DNA from: Arachis hypogaea
Taxonomy: Eukaryota > Streptophyta > Magnoliopsida > Fabales > Fabaceae
Assembly: GCF_003086295.3 (NCBI RefSeq)
Contig: NC_092045.1
Coordinates: forward strand, 23,185,890-23,249,889
Direction: 5' to 3'
DNA length: 64,000 nt
Part shown: positions 35,330-45,696 of the stretch, piece by piece
How the letters are laid out: every line of letters starts with the position of its first letter
How positions within the stretch are numbered: the first letter of the stretch is position 1
Position numbers and translations under genes: made by a program
The notes under the pieces: model-generated
Database searches by the model: none
Told to the model about the DNA's origin: nothing
Seen by the model: the letters and a program-made list of their open reading frames with translations, nothing else

Positions 35330-35590
35330 TTAAGTGTTCAGTTGAGTTCTTTTGCATGCAGAAATATTTCTCTTTCTTATTGAATGTTTATCACATTTTA
35401 TTCAAATCATGATTGGTATTCAGTTCAGTGGAGTTGCTGATTTTGATTCACCTGATTGTTATGTGTTCACTTGCGTTCTTTTGCATGCACAAATTGTTTC
35501 TCTTGCTGATTGAATGTTTATCATGTTTTATTCAGAACATGAACATGATTCGGTTCATTGTAGTTGCTAATTTTCATTCACTTTTTGTAT
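35330..35590 (+). repeat. two further copies of the 129-bp module in a fourth intron
   Basis: GCATGCA at 35355 and 35483, inside the intron between two protease exons. Confidence 0.8.
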
Positions 35591-36231
35591 CCTTTTTAGG
35601 GAATAATCTCCCAGATGAGGGTTACGCTGTGGCAGAACCCTTAATGGAGAACGGAGAAGGAGAAGAAGCAGAGTATATCAGCCTGAACGGTCAACGTACA
35701 AGGTAAAAATCTTTCTTATATAGTGTTATTTTTAATGTGTTTTATTTTGTATACTATTAATCATATCTTACTTAATTCTTTCTTAGGTATGATTGTGCAA
35801 TATACGTCAAGAAATGGATTGAAATAATTGATCTACGAAAGATCAAAAATGGGAAGAGGTATCAATATAAAACTTACAAGTAAGTAGTTGCTAAATTAAT
35901 GAAATTCGTTGATTTCTTATTTCAATTAGTGTATTTCTTATGTAACTAATTCCTTTCATTGAAATATAGCAAGAGATTGATATGTTCAAATATTTTATTA
36001 CACAAACTGAACAAAATCAGAAATCAAGTGATTTGCGCATCTGAAGCAATAAGACTCCCGAAGCCATCTGCTGTCCTCTCCAGCTCTTATTATAAATTCA
36101 CATATGGGGATATATATAGCAAATAGGATATACTTTGTTTGACTAGTTGTAATTAACACTATTTTGTTTAACTTATTAAAAAAGTAAAGACTGCTTTTTT
36201 CAATGTATATATGTGAATATTAATGTAAATG

Positions 36232-36234
<3 letters not shown>

Positions 36235-36275
<41 letters not shown>
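36235..36275. repeat. (AT)n microsatellite
   Basis: About 40 bp of AT just downstream of the ULP-like gene, between the convergent genes. Confidence 0.9.
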
Positions 36276-36276
<1 letters not shown>

Positions 36277-38657
36277 AATGTTAATGTGTATATCTAATTC
36301 AAGATGGATTAGTCCTTGTTCTGTCGGTTGGAGATGTTAATGTATATATCTGTTGGAACTGTCTAGCTGCTATTTTGTTCCAGGTTCACAGTGAATAAAA
36401 TCTTGGTATTTATCAAATATTAAGAGCCCCAAAAACACAAATGAACCAAAATTAGTATACTGGATGAACCGAAAAAGTTTATATATCAGTATAACAGAGA
36501 GCTAATTTTAAAAAAATATTGCTATTAGTATTCAGTTTCAGAAGCACCTGAACTCTTGACATAACAGAATAAATTGACTATTCAATAAACAAAAAAGTGA
36601 CTATTCAATAAAGAATTTCAAAAAGCTAATATCAAACACGGATAAGTGACTATTCAATAAACACTAACACTAGTCAGAAATTAAACCTCCTCTAACTTCA
36701 GTGAACCAAAATTTTCTCATACATGAATGGAAATATATTTTAATAAAAACTGAAACTCCTGTAATTCTCTCCAGGATAATTCATATCCGGTGCATTGTAA
36801 TGGCTGGAACTTGACTGAATCGTTGATTCGCCATCTAAAAGGCAACTGCAAAAGAGAAAATAAATTGTATATTAGCAAAATGCACAAATGAAATTTTCAC
36901 TAATCAAAAGCAAATCAATTTTACCTCTCTTGAAGCTGGCTTTTTCTTTTTCTCCATGGCGTTTGAGATTTTTTTTGCAGGTTTGATCCTAGTCTGTTCT
37001 TGGGCCAGCCTCTTGTTCTGACACGTGGTGGATTTTGAAGGTCGTTCACGTCGCTCAACATTGCTTCTCCGTGGGATAACGAACTTTTTCCTTTGCTTCT
37101 TCCTTAATATTCTTGCAGCTCGGCCATGACATTGTCAAAGGCCCGGTGCAGAATCCTGATCAGCTCCTCATACTCTGACGCAAATTCGTAAATATTGTGC
37201 GATGAAACACCAAATCGTCAAATCTCTTGCTTCTCGATTCCAGTAGAGGCTCGTCTTGCCTGCTCTTGATGTGTGTGTGCCACCTCTTTATGTTTTTGCG
37301 CCAGCGTTCTAGTATGTATTTTGGTGCCACGTTATTTACTCGCTTGAAGCTTAAGATGCTCACAGAATAGCGGCACATTATGCCCCTTGACTCTAACAGG
37401 TGACAAAAAACTTGTTGAATGTGGAGTTAGAAACTTGCTCTACGACTTCGTATATTGTGAAACCTATGGTGGAATGCATTGATCTTAGGCAGTTCACCTT
37501 TCCTCTAAATTGTCCTTGAACTTTTCTAAACTTCTCGTGGGTATACACGTGCTGAAACTGCAAATCTATTGCTGATTTTGTTGCGCACGGTATCACGGTG
37601 TGAAAATCCGCAGCGTCAAATTCTCTCTCTCTTTGCTCTCTGCTTGCTAGGCAATTGTCGCAGTGCTTCACGAATTAACTCAAAGAGCTGTTGCGTGTGA
37701 TGAACTTGTTGAAAAATGCATGCATGCTTTCGCTCCCTTGTGTGCTTCTCATCCCGGCCCAGAAGTGGTGATCTAGGTAAACTGGAATCCATATATGGCG
37801 ATCTTTGTATAGGTCTGCAAAATGAACCAAAAACTAGATTGTACCTGTATAAAAGGACACTCTCACAAAGTGATGAACCGAAATGTGTAGATTTGGTGAA
37901 CATAAAGACTTAATTTGGGTAAACCGAATACCTGTTTGTATTGTAGGTGGTGTCGAATGAAACCACGTCTCCAAAATACTCGCAAGCAGCCCTGCTACTT
38001 GCGTCGGCCTAGAATGCATTTTTGATGGAGTGATGGTCATCGAGGTTGAGCTCAAACAAAAAAATTTTGGTTCTTATTTTCATTCTTAATAGGTACTTTC
38101 CGAATTCTTTGGTATCATCTTGTTCGGAAACATTCTGTACTTTCCTTGTGATGTAATTCCTCGCGTCTTTTTTCTATAAAACTTAGATTCCGATGACTGC
38201 CGGCTGCTGCTAGGAATGATTGGTAAGTTTTTCTTGGTCTGATTCTGGCTTACTTGTTGGTTTTGATGGTGCGATGCACGAACATTCTTAGCTCCATGTG
38301 TTGTTTGAGCATCTCTACCCAGTCTGGACAGCAGGGGTGTCAATGATTTAGAATAACTTTGGAAATTGTCCAGAGACCGACGTCCATCAATATGTGTATG
38401 TAGATCCTGGCTGGACAGTTTATGCCGGCTGAGGGATTTGTCTTCAGAGTTAGATATATCTTAGACTTCCACCTCCACTTTCTGCTGCATACAATTAGTT
38501 GACTCTTAATCTCATCTCCTTTTGGAGTCATGTTCCTTATTTTGGTAGAAAAACCGGCAAGTTTGAAATAATTTTTGTAGAACTTTTCAGCTTCTTCTAG
38601 TGTCTTGAAAATCATCCCGACCTTTGGGACAAATTGTTCATCTACAACACACCTGGT

Positions 38658-38955
38658 CTGCAGAATGAACCGAACATGTTATTATGATGAAACAATTGTA
38701 TAGAACTAAATGAATGGAATATTATCCATTATATAAATACAAATTCAAACAGCTTTCTGCATAATAAACCGAACATGTCATTATGGTGAAATAAATGCAT
38801 AGTACTAAATGATGGAACATTATCCAGTATATAAAATCAAATTCAAACAGCTTTCTGCAAAATGAACTGAACATGTTATTATGGTGAAACAATTGTGTAA
38901 TACTGAATGAAAAAAATATTATCCATTATATAAAATCAAATTCAAAATAGCTATG
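38658..38955 (-). repeat. 98-bp tandem repeat (three copies) in the first FAR1 intron
   Basis: CTGCA(G/T/A)AATGAACCGAAC-like unit starts at 38658, 38757 and 38855, each followed by ATGTTATTATGGTGAAAC and TTATCCATTATATAAA. Confidence 0.85.
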
Positions 38956-38974
38956 TCTACAAATTAGAGATTAT

Positions 38975-39075
38975 CAATTTAATTCAATTTAATTCAATTC
39001 AGAACACCTGCATCCATTCAATTCAATTCAATTCAAATTAGCAATTGCATTCCATTCAATTCGATTCAAAATTGA
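38975..39075. repeat. degenerate (ATTCA)n low-complexity run
   Basis: AATTC/ATTCA pentamers alternate with short interruptions within the same intron. Confidence 0.7.
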
Positions 39076-39520
39076 ATAATCCAAACCTCGTCCGCTTGAT
39101 TTGTGTCAGAAGAATAATAGAAATCTCTTTCATTGAATTGATTTGAAGTTGAATCATTCATTGTTTCGATTGAGAAGTGCAGATCAAAGAAGAAAACGAA
39201 GAAGAATAGGAAGAAGATAAATACAACGTAAGCATATCGAAAGAAGCTAAGAAAATGAAGAAGATGAGTGCGACCAAAGAAGAAGGACGAAACTTATTAT
39301 GCTGAAGGCAATGCAGATCAATAAAGAAGAACGCGAGCAGAGAAGAACTACGAGAACAGAAGGTTTAGGTTGCAGTAGAGAAGGTTTATGTTATATGTAG
39401 TGCGTATATCACAAACGAGTGGGGATGTTAGAGGCGCGTCTAGCAATATATGCTTAGACAACTTGGATGCATTTTTTACATGGATGTAAAGCATTATTGT
39501 ATTAAAAATAAGTTAAACAC

Positions 39521-39862
39521 AACATCTGTATTTATACACAAATACATAATAATTAATGAATAATTTAGTAGCTGATTTTTTATACATATATAATATTTTT
39601 ATTATAAAAATTATTGTCATGTTATACATATTTTATCTTTATTGTTAAAGTTTTATGGATCTGTAACTAATTCTAAGATCCATAACCATATATATGAAGT
39701 AGTTAGATTAAAGAATGGATCTATGTAAAGAATTGTGGAGATAAGTGCTTCATTAAAATTCAAAAATATTTTAAATAATACATAATAAGAATATTTATTT
39801 ATTCTCATTACATTATTAAATTTATTATTATATTTAATTATTATGAAAATTATTTTATTATT
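39521..39862. other. AT-rich spacer without features
   Basis: Very AT-rich; nothing recognised before the TTATT duplication of element C at 39858-39862. Confidence 0.4.
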
Positions 39863-39970
39863 TGTTCGATTGCTTGGATTCCGATCGGAGGTGTCTCCTG
39901 GGTAGGAAGGTAGGAATAAGCCTTGGTCTGGGTCCGTGGAGCAAGTTGCGGAGGTAGCCGACGTCACGAG
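39863..39970 (-). repeat. remnant of the 3' LTR of element C
   Basis: Matches the end of the 5' LTR (43316-43427) with a few differences, up to GACGTCACGAG, where RT sequence begins. Confidence 0.92.
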
Positions 39971-42900
39971 ACCGCCATCGCCTCATCAATTATTGCCAAG
40001 TACAGGTATAGCGGTTCTCCGCTTTTAGGCTTTTTGAGAACAGGCAATGTCGAGATTATCTCCTTGAAGTGCTTGAAGGCTTCTTCACACGCCGGGGTCC
40101 ATTCGAACGCTATCCCCTTCCTCATCAAATTGAAGAATGGCAGAGCTTTAGCGGCCGACGCACCAAGGAAGCGGGATAGTGCGGTGAGCCTTCCTGCCAA
40201 CCTCTGGACGTCTTTTATACATCCTGAGCTCTTCATTTGTAGTAGTGCTTCACACTTTTCCGGGTTGGCCTCTACTCCTCTTTGAGTTATCATAAACCCC
40301 AAGAATTTCCCAGCTTCCATGGCAAAGGTGCCTTGAGCGGATTAAGCCTCATGCCATATCGCTGAAGAGAGGCGAAAACGTTCTCTAGGTCCCCGATGAG
40401 GTCCTCAGCCTGGGTGGTCTTTACCAGAATATCGTCCACGTACACTTCCACCGTCTTATCGATAAGATCACTGAATATCTTGTTCATCAGCCTTTGGTAC
40501 ATAGCCCCTGCATTTTTTAGCTCAAACAGCATCGCCTTGTAGCAGTATGTTCCCCCCGGTGTTATAAACGTTGTTTTCTCTTCGTCTGGCCGGTGCATTA
40601 GTATCTGGTTGTAACCAGAATAAGCATCCATGAAGCTCAGATACCGGTATCCTGCCGCCGCATCAACAAGGGCATCTATGTTGGGGAGAGGGAAGGAATC
40701 CTTGGGACATACCTTGTTAAGATCGGAATAATCCACGCACATTCTCTATTTCCCACTGTGCTTTCTAACTAGAACTACATTCGATAACCAAGTCGAGTAA
40801 TCGAGTTCCCAGATGAAGCCCGCTTCTAGTAGACTGGCCGTTTGCCTGGCCACCTCCTCCGCCCTTTCTTGGGACATTTTCCTTCTTCTTTGAGCCACTG
40901 GCTTGGCCTCCGTCCTCACGGCTAGGTGGTGTGACATGAACTGGGGGTCTATCCCTGGCATGTCGGCCGGCGTCCAAGCGAACAGGTCGCCGTTAGCTCT
41001 TATCATTTCCATTAGAGGTTCTTTCAAGTTATGGGGGAGGTTTCTGTTCACAAAGGTGAACTTTTCCTCCAAATCGCGGACCCTGAACTTCTCTAGATCA
41101 TCTTCAGGTTCCGGCCTGGGTTTGTCGTCGACCCTGGCATCCAGGTCGGCGAGGAAAACTCTCGACGCCTCTTTGGACTTCTTTCTCAGGGAGAGGCTGG
41201 CGTTGTCGCACGCGACTATCGTTTCCAAATCTTCCTTGATAGATCCAACCGACCCATCATCAGTGACAAACCTCATCATCAACAGCTTTGTACTGATTAC
41301 TACTCCAAAATCATTGATAGTCTTTCTTCCCAGGATGAGTTTGTAGGCCGTGGAGTCTCTCAAAACCACGAACTCTGCCATTACCGACCTTTTCTCTTGT
41401 CCTTGTCCTATGGATACTGGTAGGAAGATTATCCCATTAGGTTTGATAAAGTGATCTCCCAATCCGACCACGTCGTGCTGGTGGGTCTTCAAGTCGGTAT
41501 CCCGGAAGCCCAAATCATCGAACACATTGCGGAACATGATATTCAAATCGGTCCCTGTGTCTACCAGAATTCGCTTTACTAGGCCGGTTCCAACTCTAGC
41601 TGTGATTATCATCGGAGGGTTCTCCGCCAAGTCGTCAAACCATTGGTCCTCCGGCCCGAATGATATTGATGGTATCCTCTTGGAGGGGGCGCAGGACTGG
41701 ACAACGTCACGGCCAGGACTTTGGCATCTTTCTTGCTTGATGATCTCGACCTAGGAGCCGCTTCTCTCCCGACCATGACGTTCACTATGGTGAAGCCGTG
41801 CTCAAGGTCCTCGGGCTCTTGCCGTTGCCTCACCGTGCGGCTCTTGTCGTCTCCAGATCGGTCACGATCTCGTGTCCTGGGCTCCCTTATGAGGTGGGAG
41901 AACTCTACCAACTTTCCTTCCCGGATCGCCTGCTCCAGCGCGTCTTTCAGGTCAAAATTATCCTGGGTTTTGTGTCCATAGCCCTTGTGGTAATCACAGT
42001 AGAGGTTTTTGTTCCCTCCCGTCCTGTCCTTGAGTTGTCAAGGCTTCGACAGGATGCCTTTGTCGGTGATCTGCTGATAGAATTCAATAATTGGGGCTGT
42101 AAGGGGGTATAGTTGGTAAACTTCCCTACCCGGGGAAACGGCTTGAAGGACTTGCTCGGAACTCCGTCCTTGGAGTGCTCCTTCGGCCTTTCCCCGTTAC
42201 CGTGCTGTCAAGGTTGGTTGCAGGCGGGCTGCCGCTTGTTGGCTGCCATAACCTGACTGACTTCTTCATCATTGATATACTCCCTGGCCATATTTTGGAT
42301 TTCTTGCATCGTCCACACGGGCTTGGTGGTAAGGTGCTTCCTAAAATCCTCATTCAGCAACCCATTTGTCAAACATAAACTGGCCACTGAGTCGGTTAGG
42401 CCGTCGATCTCCAAGCACTCGTCATTGAACCTGTCCAGGTATTTCCTGGTCAGTTCTTCGGCTCTTTGCGTCACCCTGAGGAGGTTTATCGTGTGTTTTA
42501 TCTTAGCAATGCGGATAGTGAACTGGGCCAGGAAGGCGCGGGTGATGTCTGAAAACGTGACCACAGAACCTTGTGGGAGGCTGTTAAACCACCGAATTGT
42601 AGGCTCTGCCAAGGTGACCGGGAAGTCGCGACACCTCAACCCCTTCTAGATTCATCCTGGCCTCGAAGCCCGTTAGATGTTCTTGTGGGTCTTGGGTCCA
42701 ATCATACCTCATGTCTGTTGGCTTATCGAAGTTCTTCGGTAGCTAGAGCTCGAGGATAGAATGATGGAAGGAGGTTGCCCCCATAATTACGAGACGTCGT
42801 GTTCTTTTCAGTCTTTCTCTATCATCCTCTCGGTTCTCCTCTGTGGCTTGTCTCCTTGTGGGTCGGGTATAAATCAGAGGATCTTGCCGCCTTCTTGGTG

Positions 42901-43289
42901 CCTCCCTGTTTTCCCCTTGAAGACTATTCGATTCTAAACGGGCTCGGTGCGCGTCCGGAGCGACTTCTTCGAGGACTTCTCCCCCTCCTCTAGGGGGATC
43001 GAGAGCAATTTTGTTCGGGAGTTGGTTGACGATGCCCCCGAGTCGCAAGCTCGCGTTCCAGGTTCTGTACCCTGTGTCGCAGCTCCTGCATTATTCTGGC
43101 ATTGTCACTGCGTGTTTCCCTAAAAGGGCGTCTCTCCTGGGAGTGCAAGGATGGCTCGGGTTGTCGTAGAGGGGATCTCGTGCGCTCGCGAGAGGAAGCC
43201 ACGGAGGCTGCCCTGCCAGTACGGGGCGCTGTTTGCCCCCTGCATTCGACTCCGTCACCTGGTTCCCCAGGACCCACTAGAAAGTTCAT
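39971..43289 (-). pseudogene. element C gag, protease and partial reverse transcriptase
   Basis: Gag starts at 43289 and passes through frame changes; an Arg-rich region precedes the capsid domain (42639-42208, RWFNSLPQGSVVTF). A knuckle-like segment lies near 42000-41900. Protease has the normal D-T-G (LVDTGTDLNIMF, 41560 region). RT runs from about 41000 (SHHLAVRTEAKPVAQRRRK) through a stop at 40743-40745 where a Trp codon is expected (KWRMC position), FMDAYSGYNQI, and the catalytic YVDDILVKT. A frameshift at about 40320 precedes the RT thumb/connection (ITQRGVEANPEKCE). It stops at the deletion junction at 39970. Its similarity to the Tat-type RT at 7012 suggests a related Tat/Athila-clade lineage. 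Confidence 0.88.
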
Positions 43290-43296
43290 TCAGACT

Positions 43297-43313
43297 TTCC
43301 TACAGACGGCGTA
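43297..43313 (-). other. degenerate primer-binding site of element C
   Basis: Minus strand TACGCCGTCTGTAGGAA just inside the LTR resembles the TGGCGCCGTCTGTGGGAA-type site of many plant gypsy elements, with three changes. The tRNA is not assigned. Confidence 0.5.
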
Positions 43314-43315
43314 AA

Positions 43316-43758
43316 TATTCGGTTGCTCGGATTCCGGACTGGTCGGAGGTGTCTCCTGGGTAGGAAGGTGGGAATCAGCCTTGGTCTGGGTCTGTGGAGT
43401 AAGTTGCGGAGGTAGCCGACGTCACGAGCTCTTCGTGATGTGAGGGGGGTGCCACCTGTAAGGATACTCCGACGCTCAAGTCAGAAAATGTGCAGGTGGT
43501 ATGAGAGTAGGGGATACGGTGACGTACCTTGGGGGAGAGGTAGGACCCTCCCCTTATATACCCTGTCAGTAGGGCGGGCCCCGAAGGGGGAGGTCTCCTT
43601 CAAGGAAGCTTCCTTCCCTACAGCTGTCATGCAGCTGGCAGCAGGGGCGCGTGTCCGGATCACAAAACCAGACAAGTTGTGTGCGCCAACCCGATCGCAT
43701 AGATTGGGTTGTTTGTGGGCCGGGTCCGCTGTTGTGCCAGTTGGGCTGGGCCGTAACA
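43316..43758 (-). repeat. 5' LTR of element C (443 bp)
   Basis: Minus strand TGTTACGGCC...CCGAATA; the last CA has mutated to TA, as the 3' remnant (…CGAACA) shows. GC-rich compared with its surroundings. Confidence 0.88.
43553..43560 (-). promoter_or_regulatory. putative TATA box of the element C LTR
   Basis: TATATAAG on the minus strand, preceded by AGGG-rich sequence. Confidence 0.5.
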
Positions 43759-43763
43759 TTATT

Positions 43764-45639
43764 ATATTATATATTTTGTTTTTAGTGTCAAATTTTTTTA
43801 AACTCGTCTTTGCTTGAATCATAATATTAATGCTAAATGAGACGGAGTTGATTATTGTAAATTGCACTATAAGGTAGCGTGTTAAAAATGATCCATCAGA
43901 ATATAGATGATTATTATGGTGTTTAAAAGTATTTATCTAACTTATTAAAAAGATTAAAAATTAATATTTAATTTTAAAAATAAAAAATAAATAAATATTA
44001 AATATTTAAAATTTATAATAAAAAATAAGTTATTCAAAAATTAAACACTAAATTATAAATACCATAAAATTGACTGAGAATATATTCAATATCACGCACT
44101 TCCCTAATTGATTAATCTCACTCTCTCACTCTTCAAGCACCACTGCACAACATGCTTGTCGCATAAAAGGGTGAATGAGATATGACACCACTATTAATTT
44201 CCACCCCAGATATTTGATATGCTTTTCTTTTCTCTTATGATCTGACCTTGACCTAGATATGCTTCAATTCCATATCTTGAAATTAAAATGAGATAATTGC
44301 TTTCATATAACTAATATTAATTCATAATCAACAAGGTTGATGTCATCAAGGGAATGAATGTTTTACACTGACGTTTTATATAACTAATAGTAATGTATTT
44401 TTTATTTATAAAAGAACTATTTATTTTATAAATTTATTTATGTATTTTGCAGTGACTATATATTTATTTATGTAATACTACATTCGACAAAAAAAATACC
44501 ATGTATACATAAAATATCAATTATCATATATTTATATATAAATATGTGTTATTAAATTTATTTTAATATAAATTTTAAATTTTGACATATTTTTTGACTA
44601 ATTTAGTGGTTGATTAATTTATAGTTGCTTTTTATAAAAGATAGCATTAAACTTTTTTAAAATGTTTACTTTTGACTCGATAAATTAAATGATTTTTTTG
44701 TTGCTAACGGTAATTTCCAACTCAATAGACCAAGAATTAATTTATCAGTGGTCAATGAATTGTTGTATGTATAAGACGGAATTTGAACTCTCAATATTTT
44801 TTTAACTGAACAAATGAACTGATTACTCGACCAATCAAAAGTTAATAAATGCACCCTCCTTTCTAAATAATTATAATGGATATCCAATTCGATTTGAGAC
44901 TAGGACTGAACTTGCATTTAAACTGGTTAAAGATCATGATCCACAAAAAAAAAAAAAACGGTTAAAAATAATTAAACTTGTTGAACCAAGGTTTTCTCTC
45001 AACTTGTAAGGCCTTGATTTTGTCCCAAGAAGTTACACTACTTCTTATGAATATATTAAATTGTTTTTTTATTTAATTTATTTTTTAGTTTTAATTTTGT
45101 ACTCATTGTTTTTCAAATAAATTATATTCTTTTAATTTTATGCAATTATTAATATAAATATTAAATTTTATTAAATACTTATAAATTTAAAAAACAAACA
45201 AAAAATACTATTCAAGTATTTATTAATCGCAAGATATTTTTTTTTATTATGAGATATCTACTAATATTATTTTTAATAAATGCTTGAATTATATAATAGT
45301 AATAAACTAATTAATAAATTATTTAAATATAAAAGTAATTAATTTAGTATAGAATCAAAATTGAAAAGATATTTATTATGAAAAAAATAAAATTTTATAT
45401 AATTACAATTCAACCAACTTAACAATAATTTAATTATTAAATCAATAATCTAATAATTCAATATTTTGGTTGGATCAATTGTAATTTGGAGTACAATAAT
45501 AGAAATGCTTTTACATGGTACTCTACTACCCTTCACTCTCTTTTCTTGCCAAGTGATAGAATCGAGAATATCTGCATGATAGACATCCTCCTCGCAGATG
45601 AAGGACCTCATCAGTATTCAAGCAGCGATTAATGTAATT
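43764..45639. other. AT-rich intergenic stretch without recognised genes
   Basis: No credible ORF or domain. Contains the MITE candidate at 43916 and a poly-A run near 44945. It may be unique sequence or unrecognised old repeats. Confidence 0.4.
43916..44065. mobile_element. possible 150-bp MITE
   Basis: ATGGTGTTTAAAAGT... at the left and, inverted, ATGGT...GTGTTTAATTTTTG at the right, followed in both by TAACTTATT. No clear target duplication; AT-rich sequence makes chance matches possible. Confidence 0.35.
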
Positions 45640-45696
45640 TTATAAAATAAGTATTATTTTAATCCCTAATATTTAGGGTCAGAAATAAAACTGTTT

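Larger units (their letters stand above)
30302..36126 (+). pseudogene. ULP1-type cysteine protease gene carried by the MULE, broken
   Basis: A multi-exon relic. 30302-30530 and 30690-31155 encode the N-terminal domain (ARVFKVM with stops; then LTKYILDMSVDGEENR and HVDNIRQWDWVNHVMSF). Next come Lys/Glu/Ser-rich exons (31250-32520), small exons, and 34141-34563 with a helix-forming segment. The protease part is in 34917-35051 (DPKTNKAYWMDVDRYAHYRH), 35161-35278 (AFYVLDPVNKKKDEIPDL), 35600-35702, 35788-35880 and 35970-36126. ULP1 peptidases cut SUMO-type ubiquitin-like proteins with a His-Asp-Cys triad: Asp is in YVLDP and Cys in YDCAIYV, while the His-Trp is one frame away from the following codons, an indel. 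Stops in several exons make it non-functional. Exon limits are approximate. Confidence 0.78.
36745..39161 (-). pseudogene. FAR1-type MULE transposase gene, frameshifted
   Basis: Exon 1 (39161-39087, MNDSTSNQFNERDFYYSS) ends at a GT donor; exon 2 starts near 38658. 38615-38340 is the FAR1 DNA-binding zinc domain (EEAEKFYKNYFKLAGFSTK, with a Cys in IVCSRK and another in INCPA). Then come the linker and transposase core in alternating frames (38343-37616; the motif TRYNLVFGSF-like region near 37850) and the SWIM zinc finger (CQCLLFESRGIMC, near 37390). 37378-37160 continues the C-terminal tail, and two short end exons follow (36960-36925 and about 36846-36745). At least three frameshifts and several stops are present. 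The related plant proteins FAR1/FHY3 are domesticated transposases; here the position in a MULE and the decay point to the transposon version. Confidence 0.82.
28900..39520. mobile_element. decayed Mutator-like element (MULE) with ULP1-like and FAR1-like genes
   Basis: Two broken genes converge: a ULP1-type protease gene on plus (30302-36126) and a FAR1-type transposase gene on minus (36745-39161). The ends seem to be long degenerate inverted repeats: left about 28915-29005 and, inverted, right about 39410-39490 share GGCGCGT, GGGG, and CATCCAA/TTGGATG in the same order. The exact ends and the 9-bp duplication could not be fixed. MULEs carrying ULP-like genes are known (Kaonashi in Arabidopsis); one here with a FAR1-type transposase is my inference from position. 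Confidence 0.6.
39863..43758 (-). mobile_element. element C: internally deleted Ty3-gypsy element with intact ends
   Basis: A 5' LTR (43758-43316), gag, protease and RT are followed directly by a 108-bp remnant of the 3' LTR (39970-39863). The outer ends are intact (TGTTACGGCC at right, TCGAACA at left, minus strand) and flanked by TTATT (39858-39862 and 43759-43763). So the RNase H to integrase part and most of the 3' LTR were lost by a deletion after integration. Confidence 0.92.

Noticed and set aside
36745..39161. Host FAR1/FHY3 gene
   Set aside because: Multiple frameshifts, position within a MULE beside a ULP-like gene, and repeats in its intron favour a transposon copy.
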